NCBI GenBank assembly: GCA_964195995.1
Contig: CAXMQS010000036.1
Span: 102,749-166,748, forward strand
Length of the DNA: 64,000 nucleotides
Direction: 5' to 3'
DNA from: CAXMQS01 sp964195995
GTDB lineage: Bacteria; Actinomycetota; Acidimicrobiia; Spongiisociales; JAOTWH01
Shown here: positions 18,261 to 26,950 of the stretch, piece after piece
How positions within the stretch are numbered: the stretch's first letter is position 1
Layout of the letters: the number at the start of each line of letters is the position of its first letter
The notes under the pieces: generated by a model
Seen by the model: the letters and a program-made list of their open reading frames with translations, nothing else
Databases searched by the model: none
What the model was told of the DNA's origin: nothing
Translations under genes and position numbers: made by a program

Positions 18261-19778
18261 ATGGAGATCGTCATTGCCGCGGTGGCAGCAGTCGTAGGAC
18301 TCGCCGTTGGGGCGGTGGCTATGCGGTCGAGATCCAGCAAGGCCGGCGATGCTGCCGGCCAGGTGTTGGCCAAGGCCCGCCAAGAAGCTCACGACATCCT
18401 CGCCCGCGCCGAGTCCGAAGGAAGAGCCCAGGCCGATGCCTATCGGGAGCGCGAGGACGCCACGCTGGAGCATCGACGGCTGGAGGTCAGGTCAACGGAC
18501 GAGCGCATCGCCCAGCGTGAAGCCACCCTCGAGCAGAGAGCAGGCAACCTCGCCGACCGCGAGCAACTGGTGCTGGCTAGAGAGCAGGAGCTGACAGGGC
18601 AGCGCGCCGACCTCGATCGCATGCAAGAAGAGGCGCGGGCTTACCTCGAGAAAGTCACTGGGTTCGATTCCAAGGCCGCCAAGGAGGAGCTGCTGGCGGG
18701 AGTCGAGGACGAGGCCCGGCGAGACGCCATGATCCTGGTGCGCGACCTCGAGGTGAAGGCCAGGGAGGAAGCCGACCGCAGGGCACGGCGCATCCTGACC
18801 GGATCAGTGCAGCGCCTATCTTCAGAGGTCGTTGCCGACTCGACGGTGTCCGTGGTGACGCTGCCGTCCGACGACATGAAGGGCCGCATCATCGGCCGCG
18901 AGGGTCGCAACATCCGCGCCATCGAGTCCGTGACCGGTGTCAACATCGTTGTCGACGACACCCCCGAGACGGTGGCGGTGTCCTCCTTTGATCCGGTGCG
19001 ACGCGAGATCGCCCGCTTGACGCTGGTACGGCTGGTGGCAGATGGCAGGATCCACCCGGCCTCCATCGAGGAGGCCTACACCAAGTCCCAGGCGGAAGTC
19101 GAACAGAGCATCCGGGACGCGGGTGAGTGGGCGATCCTCGAGGCTGGAGTCAGCCGGCTGGCCCCAGAGCTGGTCGTGTTGCTGGGTCGCCTCAAGTACC
19201 GCAGCTCCTACGGCCAGAACGTGCTGTCGCACCTGGTTGAGTCGGCCAATATCGCCGAGATGCTGGCGGCCGAGCTCGGCGTCGACCCGGCGGAGGCGAA
19301 GCGCGCAGCCTTCCTCCATGACATCGGCAAGGCCGTCAGTCACGAGGTCGGGAGCTCCCACGCCATGGCCGGAGCCGAGATCGCCAGGAGATTCGGAGAG
19401 GACCCTGCCGTTGTTCACGGCATCGAGGCCCACCACAACGAGGTCGATCCGCGAACGCTCACCGCCATTCTGGTTCAGGCCGCGGACGCCGTGTCAGCTG
19501 CTCGCCCCGGCGCCCGGCGCGAGGCTCTCGAATCGTACGTGAGACGTCTAGAGAGGCTCGAGGAGATCGCGCAGAGTTTCGAGGGCGTCGAGCGTGTGTT
19601 CGCTATGCAGGCGGGCCGCGAGATCCGCATCGTCGTCGACCCGGCTCGTCTCGACGACCTCGAGGCCGCTGATCTGGCTCGGCGCATCGCCCGTCGCGTT
19701 GAGCGGGACCTTCAGTACCCCGGTCAGATAGAAGTCACCGTCATCAGAGAGTTGCGCTCGACCGACTACGCCCGATGA
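18261..19778 (+). CDS. rny: Ribonuclease Y
   Basis: A membrane-anchored endoribonuclease that starts mRNA decay. From the ATG at 18261 (505 residues): an N-terminal membrane helix (about 3-20), a long charged coiled coil (30-170), a KH domain with GRIIGREGRNIRAIE near residue 210, and an HD domain with HDIGKAVSHEV near residue 353. The longer frame from 18210 would add charged residues before the membrane helix and is unlikely. Its stop overlaps the miaB start. Confidence 0.94.
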   Translation: MEIVIAAVAAVVGLAVGAVAMRSRSSKAGDAAGQVLAKARQEAHDILARAESEGRAQADAYREREDATLEHRRLEVRSTDERIAQREATLEQRAGNLADREQLVLAREQELTGQRADLDRMQEEARAYLEKVTGFDSKAAKEELLAGVEDEARRDAMILVRDLEVKAREEADRRARRILTGSVQRLSSEVVADSTVSVVTLPSDDMKGRIIGREGRNIRAIESVTGVNIVVDDTPETVAVSSFDPVRREIARLTLVRLVADGRIHPASIEEAYTKSQAEVEQSIRDAGEWAILEAGVSRLAPELVVLLGRLKYRSSYGQNVLSHLVESANIAEMLAAELGVDPAEAKRAAFLHDIGKAVSHEVGSSHAMAGAEIARRFGEDPAVVHGIEAHHNEVDPRTLTAILVQAADAVSAARPGARREALESYVRRLERLEEIAQSFEGVERVFAMQAGREIRIVVDPARLDDLEAADLARRIARRVERDLQYPGQIEVTVIRELRSTDYAR

Positions 19779-21145
19779 TCAATCTCGGGCTCCCCGCCGT
19801 CCAGCGGCAGGCGACACGCAGTGGTCAGACCTACTTCGTGCGCACCTTCGGGTGCCAGATGAACGAGCACGACTCGGAGCGCATCGCGGGGTTGCTGGAA
19901 GCCGATGGTCTGAGTCCTGCCGACGACCCGGCGAACGCCGACGTGCTCGTGCTCAATACCTGCTGCATCCGGGAGAATGCTGACAACAAGCTGTACGGCA
20001 ACCTCGGCCATTTCAAGCCACTCAAGGATGTCAACCCCGACATGAGGATCGTCGTCGGTGGATGCTTGGCGCAGAAGGACCAGGGTGTGGTCCAGGAGCG
20101 TGCCCCCTGGGTTGATGTCGTCTTCGGGACTCACAACCTGCATCGCGTCGTCGACCTGCTGGATCACGCCGAGGAGTGGGGTCCCGTCACTGAGATCTGG
20201 GAGGAGACCACCTCCGCCGACGAGATGCCATCTGTTCTGCCCACCAACCGCCAGACGCCGTTCTCGGCGTGGGTGACAATCACCATCGGCTGTAACAACT
20301 CGTGCACCTTCTGCATCGTCCCCATCGTGCGGGGGGCCGAGATCAGTCGCCGTCTCGGTGACATCGTCAGTGAGGTTCAGGGACTGGCCGCGGCCGGCGT
20401 CAAGGAGGTGACCCTGCTCGGCCAGAACGTCAACTCCTACGGCCGTGAGCTCGATCTCGGGGGACGCAAGCCGCTCTTCGCCGACTTGCTGCGGCGGGTA
20501 GGCGAGATCGACGGCATCGAGCGCATCCGCTACACGAGCCCTCATCCCAAGGACTTCCGCGAGGACGTCGCCATGGCCATGGCCGAGACGGCGGCGGTGT
20601 GCGAGCACCTCCATCTTCCGCTGCAGTCGGGGAGCGACCGGATCCTGGCGGCAATGCATCGCGGCTACAGCGCCGAACGCTTCCTCAACAAGCTGGCAAT
20701 CGCTCGTGATGCCATGCCGGGTCTGGCCGCCTCTACGGACATCATCGTCGGCTTCCCTGGAGAGACCGACGCGGACTTCGAGGCAACGCTCGACGTCGTT
20801 GCGACGGCGCGTTTCGACTCGGCATACACCTTCAAGTTCTCACCGCGACCGGGCACGCCCGCCGCCGAGATGGACAACCAGGTCGCTGAGGACATCGTCA
20901 CCGAGCGCTACGACCGGCTGACCGAGCTCCAGCAGCAGATCTCGCTTGAGCGCAACCAGGCCGAGGTCGGCCGCTCGCACGAGATCCTGGTCGAGGGACC
21001 GTCGCGCAAGGACGAGCTGATGACGACGGGACGTACCCGGACCAACAAGCTGGTCCACGTGCCGGGGGAGCTGGCGGCAGGCGACCTTGCCAACGTTGTC
21101 ATCACGGAGGCGGCAACCCACCATCTGATGGGGAGCCTGGCCTGA
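19775..21145 (+). CDS. miaB: tRNA-2-methylthio-N6-dimethylallyladenosine synthase
   Basis: A radical-SAM methylthiotransferase acting on i6A37 of tRNAs. The 456 residues contain the N-terminal MTTase cluster (FGCQMNEHDSE, NTCCIRENA, GGCLAQK), the radical-SAM motif CNNSCTFC near residue 175 and a C-terminal TRAM domain. It is directly followed by miaA, which makes its substrate, so the two modification steps are coupled. The ATG overlaps the rny stop (ATGA). Confidence 0.96.
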   Translation: MINLGLPAVQRQATRSGQTYFVRTFGCQMNEHDSERIAGLLEADGLSPADDPANADVLVLNTCCIRENADNKLYGNLGHFKPLKDVNPDMRIVVGGCLAQKDQGVVQERAPWVDVVFGTHNLHRVVDLLDHAEEWGPVTEIWEETTSADEMPSVLPTNRQTPFSAWVTITIGCNNSCTFCIVPIVRGAEISRRLGDIVSEVQGLAAAGVKEVTLLGQNVNSYGRELDLGGRKPLFADLLRRVGEIDGIERIRYTSPHPKDFREDVAMAMAETAAVCEHLHLPLQSGSDRILAAMHRGYSAERFLNKLAIARDAMPGLAASTDIIVGFPGETDADFEATLDVVATARFDSAYTFKFSPRPGTPAAEMDNQVAEDIVTERYDRLTELQQQISLERNQAEVGRSHEILVEGPSRKDELMTTGRTRTNKLVHVPGELAAGDLANVVITEAATHHLMGSLA

Positions 21146-22050
21146 GCATCGTCGGGGCCATCGTCGGCCCCACCGCCTCCGGCAAGTCCGCTGTTGCCAT
21201 GGCGTTGGCGACCGATGGCGTCGAGATCGTTTCCGTTGACTCCATGCAGGTGTATCGCGGCATGGACATCGGCACCGCCAAGCCAACCTTGTCGGAGAGG
21301 AGGCAGGTGCCACATCACATGATCGACCTGGTTGACCCGACGGAGCTGTTCTCCGTCGCCGAGTTCCAGGAGCAAGGTCGAGCCGCTCTTGCGGGCATAG
21401 CCGGTTCGGCGCTGGTGGTCGGAGGCAGTGGGCTGCACCTGAGAGCCTTGATCGACCCCCTCGACTTCCCGCCGACGGATCCCGACCTGCGCGCCGCGTT
21501 GGAAGCTCTGGACCTCCCCGAGCTTGCGGGCCGGCTCCTGGCGGCCGACTCGAATGCCGCTGCTGTCGTCGACATGGCCAACAAGCGACGAGTGCAGCGG
21601 GCTGTCGAGGTATTGGAGTTGACGGGCCAGACTCCGACGCAGCGTTCCTCCAGCGCCCAGGCTGTGGCAGTGGAGAACTACGAGAGCGTCGCGCCGGTGG
21701 CGATCGTTGGCCTTGATCCTCTCGACGAGCTCGAGGCCAGGATCGAAGCCAGGGTGGACGCCATGGTGGCGGGGGGATGGCTCGCGGAGGTTGCGGCATT
21801 GGACGGTCGGCTCGGCGCCACGGCTGCCGGCGCCGTCGGGTACGGGGAGCTGGCCGACGTGGTGAAGGGTGAGACGAGCCTCGCCGATGCTCGCGTCGCC
21901 ATCCTTGCCGCGACGAGGGCCGTAGCGAAGCGGCAACGCACCTACTTCCGCAAGGACCCACGGGTTCGCTGGCTACCGTGGCGTTCCAGTCTCGGCGACC
22001 GCGTCAGCGAGGCCGCGGCGGCACTCGAGGAGAGCAAGTGGAATTCCTGA
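21142..22050 (+). CDS. miaA: tRNA dimethylallyltransferase, apparent CTG start
   Basis: Adds the dimethylallyl group to A37 of tRNAs. Motifs: the P-loop GPTASGKS at residues 9-16 from the start given, DSMQVYRGMDIGTAKP, GGSGLHLRAL and the C-terminal RQRTYFRKD. The first ATG (21199) would delete the P-loop, so the true start is upstream. No in-frame ATG, GTG or TTG exists between that P-loop and well inside miaB. CTG 21142 overlaps the miaB stop (CTGA) and gives the expected N-terminus (302 residues), so I chose it. Confidence 0.88.
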   Translation: MSIVGAIVGPTASGKSAVAMALATDGVEIVSVDSMQVYRGMDIGTAKPTLSERRQVPHHMIDLVDPTELFSVAEFQEQGRAALAGIAGSALVVGGSGLHLRALIDPLDFPPTDPDLRAALEALDLPELAGRLLAADSNAAAVVDMANKRRVQRAVEVLELTGQTPTQRSSSAQAVAVENYESVAPVAIVGLDPLDELEARIEARVDAMVAGGWLAEVAALDGRLGATAAGAVGYGELADVVKGETSLADARVAILAATRAVAKRQRTYFRKDPRVRWLPWRSSLGDRVSEAAAALEESKWNS

Positions 22051-22805
22051 AGATGGAGGGTCTCGGTAACGACTTCGTCGTGGTCGAGGGAGCTTCCGAC
22101 CCTGCCGTTGCCGACATCGTTGCTTGGTGTGACCGCAGGCGCGGCATCGGTGCCGACGGGGTGCTGGTGGTCTCGCCCGCCGATGGCGGCGTCACCATGA
22201 AGTACTGGAACGCGGACGGCTCATCGGCGCCGACCTGCGGCAACGGCGTGCGCTGTGTTGCTCGCCTCGCCGTCGACAAGTCCTGGGTGCCACCAGGGCC
22301 CTTCACCGTGTTCACCGATGCCGGCCCGACAGCCGTAGAGGTGCCCCAGGATGGCCCGGTCAGGGCAGATCTCGGAGTGCCCTCACCGCCGGGACCCGAG
22401 GTGGAGATCGCCGGCTACACCTTTGCGACATTGACCCTTGGCAATCCTCACGCCGTCACCATCGTCGATGACCCTTTCATCTTCCCGGTGTCGGCTGTCG
22501 GCCCCATCGTCGAGGGCGACCCGGCCTTCCCCGAGAGGACCAACGTCGAGTTCGTTACGGCCATCGATCGTGGTCGGGCGGCGGCCCGCATCTGGGAGCG
22601 CGGGGTGGGGGAGACGCTGGCCAGCGGCACCGGTGCATCTGCGGCGGCCGTTGTTGCTCACCGCGCCGGTCTCGTTGACGCTGCGGTCACCGTTGAACTC
22701 GCCGGCGGCAAGCTCCGAGTTGAGATAAGCGAAGATGGGGTATGGACCGAAGGTCCGGCGACCTACGTCTTCTCCGGCGAGCTGGGAGCCCCTACAGGCT
22801 CCTGA
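22038..22805 (+). CDS. dapF: Diaminopimelate epimerase
   Basis: Converts LL- to meso-diaminopimelate for peptidoglycan and lysine. The 255 residues carry the first catalytic motif TCGNGVR with Cys67. In the second motif the usual catalytic Cys is a Ser (LASGTGAS, Ser196, codon AGC at 22623-22625). Either the enzyme works differently or less well, or a second epimerase exists. GTG 22038 overlaps the end of miaA by 13 bases. It ends 14 bases inside the convergent lexA gene. Confidence 0.93.
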   Translation: MEFLKMEGLGNDFVVVEGASDPAVADIVAWCDRRRGIGADGVLVVSPADGGVTMKYWNADGSSAPTCGNGVRCVARLAVDKSWVPPGPFTVFTDAGPTAVEVPQDGPVRADLGVPSPPGPEVEIAGYTFATLTLGNPHAVTIVDDPFIFPVSAVGPIVEGDPAFPERTNVEFVTAIDRGRAAARIWERGVGETLASGTGASAAAVVAHRAGLVDAAVTVELAGGKLRVEISEDGVWTEGPATYVFSGELGAPTGS

Positions 22806-23412
22806 GGACGCTGACGACTCGGCCCAGGATCTCAACGCCGTCCGTGAACACCATCGGCGCGTACTCAGGATTCTCGGCGATCAGGGTCACCCGACCATCC
22901 CCCTTGCGCAGCCTCTTCACTGTGGCTTCTTCGCCGTCGATGAGAGCCGCAACGATGTCGCCGCTGTCGGCGTCCTGTTGGCGGCGCACCACGACTAGGT
23001 CACCATCGAGTATGCCGGCGTCGATCATGGAATCGCCCTTGACCTCCAACATGAAGACAGGCTCCTTGCCCACGAGCGAGGTCGGAAGCGGATAGACCTC
23101 TTCGATGTCCTGCTCGGCGAGGATCGGTGAGCCGGCGGCGATGCGACCAACGAGTGGCACTTCTCGGACACCGCCGCGAGCGATACCAGCCGACGGCTGC
23201 TTGTCCGCCACCACCTCGATGGCTCGGGGCTTGGATGGATCACGGCGCAGCCGGCCACTCTTGACGAGAGCGGACAGGTGGGAATGGACGGTCGATGGCG
23301 AACTCAGCCCTACCGCCTCTCCGATCTCCCTCACGGAGGGGGGATAGCCCCGTCCCTCGACGGTAGAGGAGATGTAGTCGAGTATCTCCTGCTGCCGGTT
23401 GGTGATAGTCAT
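22792..23412 (-). CDS. lexA: LexA repressor
   Basis: The SOS master repressor. In 206 residues: an N-terminal winged helix (1-65), the Ala93-Gly94 autocleavage site in AAGSP, catalytic Ser128 in KGDSMI and Lys166 in ATVKRL. The frame opens at 23466, but the Met at 23412 matches the family start and has an SD-like AAGGG a few bases upstream. Three LexA boxes lie 50-115 bases upstream, consistent with autoregulation and shared control of the divergent LysM gene. Confidence 0.97.
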   Translation of the reverse strand: MTITNRQQEILDYISSTVEGRGYPPSVREIGEAVGLSSPSTVHSHLSALVKSGRLRRDPSKPRAIEVVADKQPSAGIARGGVREVPLVGRIAAGSPILAEQDIEEVYPLPTSLVGKEPVFMLEVKGDSMIDAGILDGDLVVVRRQQDADSGDIVAALIDGEEATVKRLRKGDGRVTLIAENPEYAPMVFTDGVEILGRVVSVLRSL

Positions 23413-23463
23413 GAGGGACCCTTCATCGATTGCGATGACAGTAGTGCCGGGAGCATCACCACC

Positions 23464-23527
23464 CAAACATATGTTCGACTTGCCTAGCGAACAGCTGTTC
23501 GGTATCGTTCAGCCGAACACGCGTTCG
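23464..23527. promoter_or_regulatory. Three LexA boxes between lexA and the LysM gene
   Basis: Three palindromes with CGAAC-N4-GTTCG symmetry: 23464-23477 (CAAACATATGTTCG, one mismatch), 23488-23501 (CGAACAGCTGTTCG) and 23514-23527 (CGAACACGCGTTCG). Spacing is 24 and 26 bases, a little over two helical turns. They probably control lexA (minus) and the LysM gene (plus). Confidence 0.92.
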
Positions 23528-23586
23528 TGTCACACACCACGAATAGCGTGTCGGTTAGGTAGGAACCGAGCAGGAGGTAGGGACTG

Positions 23587-23877
23587 ATGAAGAGAACGCA
23601 CACCGCCCCATACCGGGCGCTGGTCCTCCTCGCGATACTCGCCATTGGGGTCCTCCTCCTGCTCGCTACCGCCTCGGCTGCCACCGGCAGCAGCCAACCC
23701 CCAGCGATGCCGACGGCATACGTCGTGCAGCCGGGGGACACGCTGTGGTCGATCGCTGAGGCCGCCTACGACGAGGACATGGATACTCGCCAGGCGATCC
23801 ACTCCATCAAGGCCCTCAATGACCTCGGATCGTCGGCGTTGTCGATTGGTCAGCCCTTGTTGATTCCCGCCAGCTAG
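23587..23877 (+). CDS. Small membrane LysM protein, probable SOS-induced division inhibitor (YneA/ChiZ type)
   Basis: A 96-residue protein with one N-terminal membrane helix (about 10-32) and a LysM domain (about 45-95; YVVQPGDTLWSIAEAAY) that would bind peptidoglycan outside the membrane. It is divergent from lexA and shares three LexA boxes, the same layout as B. subtilis yneA and M. tuberculosis Rv2719c, whose products delay division during SOS. The function here is inferred from size, topology and context. An AGGAGG site precedes the ATG. Confidence 0.85.
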   Translation: MKRTHTAPYRALVLLAILAIGVLLLLATASAATGSSQPPAMPTAYVVQPGDTLWSIAEAAYDEDMDTRQAIHSIKALNDLGSSALSIGQPLLIPAS

Positions 23878-23950
23878 GCGGCAGCAGGGTCTTGCCAGCA
23901 GGTCTTGCCAGCAGGTCGCTGGAAGACAGGTCGCCCGAAGAGGGCGGTCC

Positions 23951-24916
23951 CTATCCGATCAGTTGGCGAACTTCGATGGTGCTCAAGCGAAGCAGGTCGA
24001 GTTCCCGGGCGCCCCATTCCTCGATCTCGGCAAGAGAGCTGGCGAGGGTCCTGTGCAGTGTCAGCAGCGTGGCTTCGATATCAGCAACGATCACCTCGGC
24101 GGCTGCGGAGTCCTCGGCTCGCAACGCAGTCAGATACTCGGTCCGCCAAGTGTCCATCTGGGTGAGCGCCTCGTTGGCCGCCAGGCGGTGGTTTTCGAGC
24201 AGGGGGTCTGACGGCAGGGAAACCGCGACCTCAACACTGGCGGCCATGGCCGCGGCAAGGTCGGTCGACAGGGAGTCGATGGTGTCGGGTGCAGCCACGG
24301 TCGGTAGATCCGGAAGATCGAAGAGCCCGTATGTCAAGAGGCGGTAGGTGACGAGACTGTTGAGCCGGGTGGCGAGTCCCTCGGCCTGGCCGGCAACCTC
24401 GCCGACGTCGCTGCGAACCGTCGTCACCGCCTCGATCTCGGCACGGGGGACAAACGGCAGCGTGTCGGGGAGAGCATCACTGACCGCCGAACGGGCCGTG
24501 TTGGTTGCCGTGACGAACGGGGAGAGTTGCTCGAGTGAGTCGGACAGGTCCGACACATCACTTACCGGGTTGGTGAGCGCGGCGAGGGCTCTCCTGGCGT
24601 CCGGCACCGTGAGGTCGATGCTGGCCAGCGCTCCGTCGTAGCGGTTGAGGACCTGAGTCGCCAGACGGTGATCTTGGGCGGGGGCAGCGACGAGCAACAG
24701 CCAAGATGTCGCGGCGACCAAGGTCACCATGGCGATGAGCCCCCAGCGGTGTCTATGCAAGAAATCCGGGGCGCGGGTGTCTTGCAGTTCGAGAATGTGG
24801 TCGTCGCCCATGGAGGTGGTCGCAATACGATCTGGTTCGTAGGTCTCGGGCCAGATGGCATCGAGTTCCTCGAAACGATCAAGAAGGGTCTGCGGACGCG
24901 AATGAGTTTGGACCAA
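23951..24916 (-). CDS. Single-pass membrane protein with a long extracytoplasmic domain, unknown function
   Basis: A 321-residue protein from TTG 24916 behind an AGGAG site. The first 78 residues are polar and cytoplasmic, a membrane helix follows (about 80-98, WGLIAMVTLVAATSWLLLV), and the remaining 220 residues are helical with many Leu, Ala and Asp. I recognise no family. It is divergent from dut, and its 3' end faces the LysM gene. Codon use matches the core genes, so it is probably native. Confidence 0.75.
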   Translation of the reverse strand: MVQTHSRPQTLLDRFEELDAIWPETYEPDRIATTSMGDDHILELQDTRAPDFLHRHRWGLIAMVTLVAATSWLLLVAAPAQDHRLATQVLNRYDGALASIDLTVPDARRALAALTNPVSDVSDLSDSLEQLSPFVTATNTARSAVSDALPDTLPFVPRAEIEAVTTVRSDVGEVAGQAEGLATRLNSLVTYRLLTYGLFDLPDLPTVAAPDTIDSLSTDLAAAMAASVEVAVSLPSDPLLENHRLAANEALTQMDTWRTEYLTALRAEDSAAAEVIVADIEATLLTLHRTLASSLAEIEEWGARELDLLRLSTIEVRQLIG

Positions 24917-24972
24917 AATCTCCTACTTTCGGTTTTCCTGGCCCCGCCGCCCGCGGTATCAATAGCGCTCCC

Positions 24973-25404
24973 ATGAAGATACCGCTCACACGCCTCGACT
25001 CAGAGCTTTCTCTGCCCCAGCGCGCCCATCCCGGGGATGCCGGAATAGACCTGCGCTCCGCGGAGTCCGTGAAGATCCCCGGAGAGGGATGGGCTACCGT
25101 CGGCACCGGCGTTGCGGTTGCCATCCCCGAAGGACATGTCGGCCTGGTGTCGCCACGCTCGGGCCTGGCTCTTCGCCACGGCATTGGCGTCGCCAACGGT
25201 CCCGGCATCGTCGACGCCGGCTATCGGGGCGAGCTCCGCGTGATCCTGATCAACCACGGCCCCGAGACCGTCGCTATCGAGCGCGGCGAGAGGATCGCCC
25301 AACTAGTTGTCGTTCCGATGGTGGAGATCGAATTCGAGGAGGTTGAGGAGTTGCCGCCCTCTTCCAGGGGCGACAGCGGCTTCGGGTCTAGTGGGCGCCA
25401 TTAG
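24973..25404 (+). CDS. dut: dUTP diphosphatase
   Basis: Hydrolyses dUTP to dUMP and so keeps uracil out of DNA. The 143 residues contain the trimeric dUTPase motifs: GDAGIDLRS (I), SPRSGLA (II), GIVDAGYRGE (III), GERIAQLVV (IV) and the C-terminal RGDSGFGSSGRH (V). A TATCAA hexamer at 24957-24962 precedes the ATG without an SD site. Confidence 0.96.
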   Translation: MKIPLTRLDSELSLPQRAHPGDAGIDLRSAESVKIPGEGWATVGTGVAVAIPEGHVGLVSPRSGLALRHGIGVANGPGIVDAGYRGELRVILINHGPETVAIERGERIAQLVVVPMVEIEFEEVEELPPSSRGDSGFGSSGRH

Positions 25405-25427
25405 CCGGTTGGTATTATCCGCCTCGC

Positions 25428-25503
25428 GCGGACGTAGCTCAGTTGGTAGAGCGTCACCTTGCCAAGGTGAAGGTCGCCGGTTCGAGCCCGGTCGTCCGCT
25501 CCA
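25428..25503 (+). tRNA. tRNA-Gly (GCC)
   Basis: Complete cloverleaf: acceptor GCGGACG/CGTCCGC, D arm GCTC...GAGC, anticodon stem CACCT/AGGTG with loop TGCCA (anticodon GCC), T arm GCCGG TTCGAGC CCGGT. Discriminator U at 25500 and an encoded CCA at 25501-25503. Confidence 0.95.
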
Positions 25504-25538
25504 CTTCAGCGACTCGTAGGGTCGCTGTGGTGCAATCC

Positions 25539-25609
25539 GGCGCCGTGGCCGAGTGGTTAGGCAAGGGTCTGCAAAACCCTCTACACCGGTTCAATTCCGG
25601 TCGGCGCCT
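25539..25609 (+). tRNA. tRNA-Cys (GCA)
   Basis: Acceptor GGCGCCG/CGGCGCC, anticodon loop CTGCAAA (anticodon GCA), T arm CCGGTTCAATTCCGG, discriminator U as expected for tRNA-Cys. No encoded CCA. Confidence 0.93.
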
Positions 25610-25635
25610 CGGGGTATGCTCACGCCCCAAAATCC

Positions 25636-25707
25636 GGGCGCTTAGCTCAGCGGGAGAGCGCTTCCCTGACGCGGAAGAGGTCACAGGTTCGATCCCTGTA
25701 GCGCCCA
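25636..25707 (+). tRNA. tRNA-Val (GAC); probable integration site of the adjacent element
   Basis: Acceptor GGGCGCT/AGCGCCC, anticodon loop CTGACGC (anticodon GAC), T arm ACAGGTTCGATCCCTGT. The integrase stop codon lies 28 bases after its 3' end, the usual layout when a tyrosine integrase uses a tRNA 3' end as attB. I did not find the matching copy of this 3' end elsewhere in the window. Confidence 0.93.
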
Positions 25708-25735
25708 CCGGAAAAGCCTTGCGCTGTAAGGGCTC

Positions 25736-26869
25736 TCACGGCGTGTGGGGGAGAGAGACGACCTGCGGGATCGATTCTGTCCACAATCTGTCCACATGAG
25801 ACGCGCGAAACACCTCGTCAAGGCGGTCCGCGGCAGCCTCGTCGAGACCGTCGAAGAGGTGGCCATAGGTGTCGAGGGTGGTGCGAATGGAGGCGTGGCC
25901 GAGTCGCTGCTGGATCACCTTCGGGTGCTCACCTGCGGCGATGAGGAGCGCAGCGTGACTGTGACGCAGGTCGTGGAAGCGCACCGGGAAGCCAAGCGCC
26001 GCCGCGACGGCTGGTTGCCAGTGGCGACGGCGGAAGTTCGTCCAGCGCAACGGACCACCATCGGGAGCCTGGAACACCAGTGAGTCGGTGGGAAACTGGC
26101 GCAGGTGTCGGCCCAGCTCGTCACACAACGCTGCGGGCAGGCTGACGGTCCGCCTCGACGCGTTCGACTTCGGGGGCCCGAAGGTGAGTCGCCCTTGCAC
26201 GTCCGATAGGGTCTCGGCCACAGTCAGCGACCGTCGCAGCAGCTGGAGTCGGTCCAGCTTCAACGCTGATAACTCACCGGCACGAAGGCCCGTGTAGCCA
26301 GCGGTGAGGACGAGGGCGCGGAACTGCGGGTCGATGGCGTTGGCGACCACGCTGATCTGGTCAGCCGACAGGAACCTCACCTCCACATGCTCGATTTTGG
26401 GAAGGGCGATGTTGCGGGCGGGGGAGCGGGGGATAAGACCGTCATCGACCGCCGAATCGAGAGCGCCAGCGAGCAGCTGATATGCCTTTCGCACCGAGGC
26501 TGCCGCATACCCGGCAGAAGTCAGGTCGCTGACGAACTGGCGAAGGTCGGCGGGCTGAATTCCTCCGAGTTGGCGTTCAGCGAACACTGGCAGGATGTGG
26601 TTCTGAAGCACCGACATGTCCCGAGCCCTAGTGCTTGCACGTCGGCCGAGTCGTGCTGCCTCCCAGCGGGTGCACCACTCGCCGAACGTTGTCTTGGCGA
26701 GGCGTGGGTCAGACCAGTCGCCGCGCACCTTGTCGGCTTCGGTCGTGGCGGCGAACTTCTCAGCGTCGGATCTCTTCGAGAAGTTCTTGGTGCGTTGTCG
26801 CCCAGAAGTGTCGCGGTAACGAACCTGCCAATGAGTGAGTGCGTTGGGGTGTCGTCGTATCGATGCCAT
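25736..26869 (-). CDS. Tyrosine site-specific integrase
   Basis: A 377-residue phage-type integrase. It has an N-terminal arm-binding region (residues 1-55), a SAM-like core-binding domain (60-150) and a catalytic domain with the first Arg in TGLRAGEL near residue 196, HDLRHSHA near 297, the second His in LGHAS and the nucleophile Tyr in TLDTYGHLF near 340, so all catalytic residues are present. It is transcribed toward the tRNA-Val gene, as expected for an integrase beside its attachment site. Confidence 0.95.
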   Translation of the reverse strand: MASIRRHPNALTHWQVRYRDTSGRQRTKNFSKRSDAEKFAATTEADKVRGDWSDPRLAKTTFGEWCTRWEAARLGRRASTRARDMSVLQNHILPVFAERQLGGIQPADLRQFVSDLTSAGYAAASVRKAYQLLAGALDSAVDDGLIPRSPARNIALPKIEHVEVRFLSADQISVVANAIDPQFRALVLTAGYTGLRAGELSALKLDRLQLLRRSLTVAETLSDVQGRLTFGPPKSNASRRTVSLPAALCDELGRHLRQFPTDSLVFQAPDGGPLRWTNFRRRHWQPAVAAALGFPVRFHDLRHSHAALLIAAGEHPKVIQQRLGHASIRTTLDTYGHLFDGLDEAAADRLDEVFRASHVDRLWTESIPQVVSLPHTP

Positions 26870-26950
26870 CAGATGCGCCTCCTCATGGTGCTCCGGGGTT
26901 AGCGAGGGAACCGTTCCGCGAACAGTCTTCAGCGAGTGTGATGCTCATTG

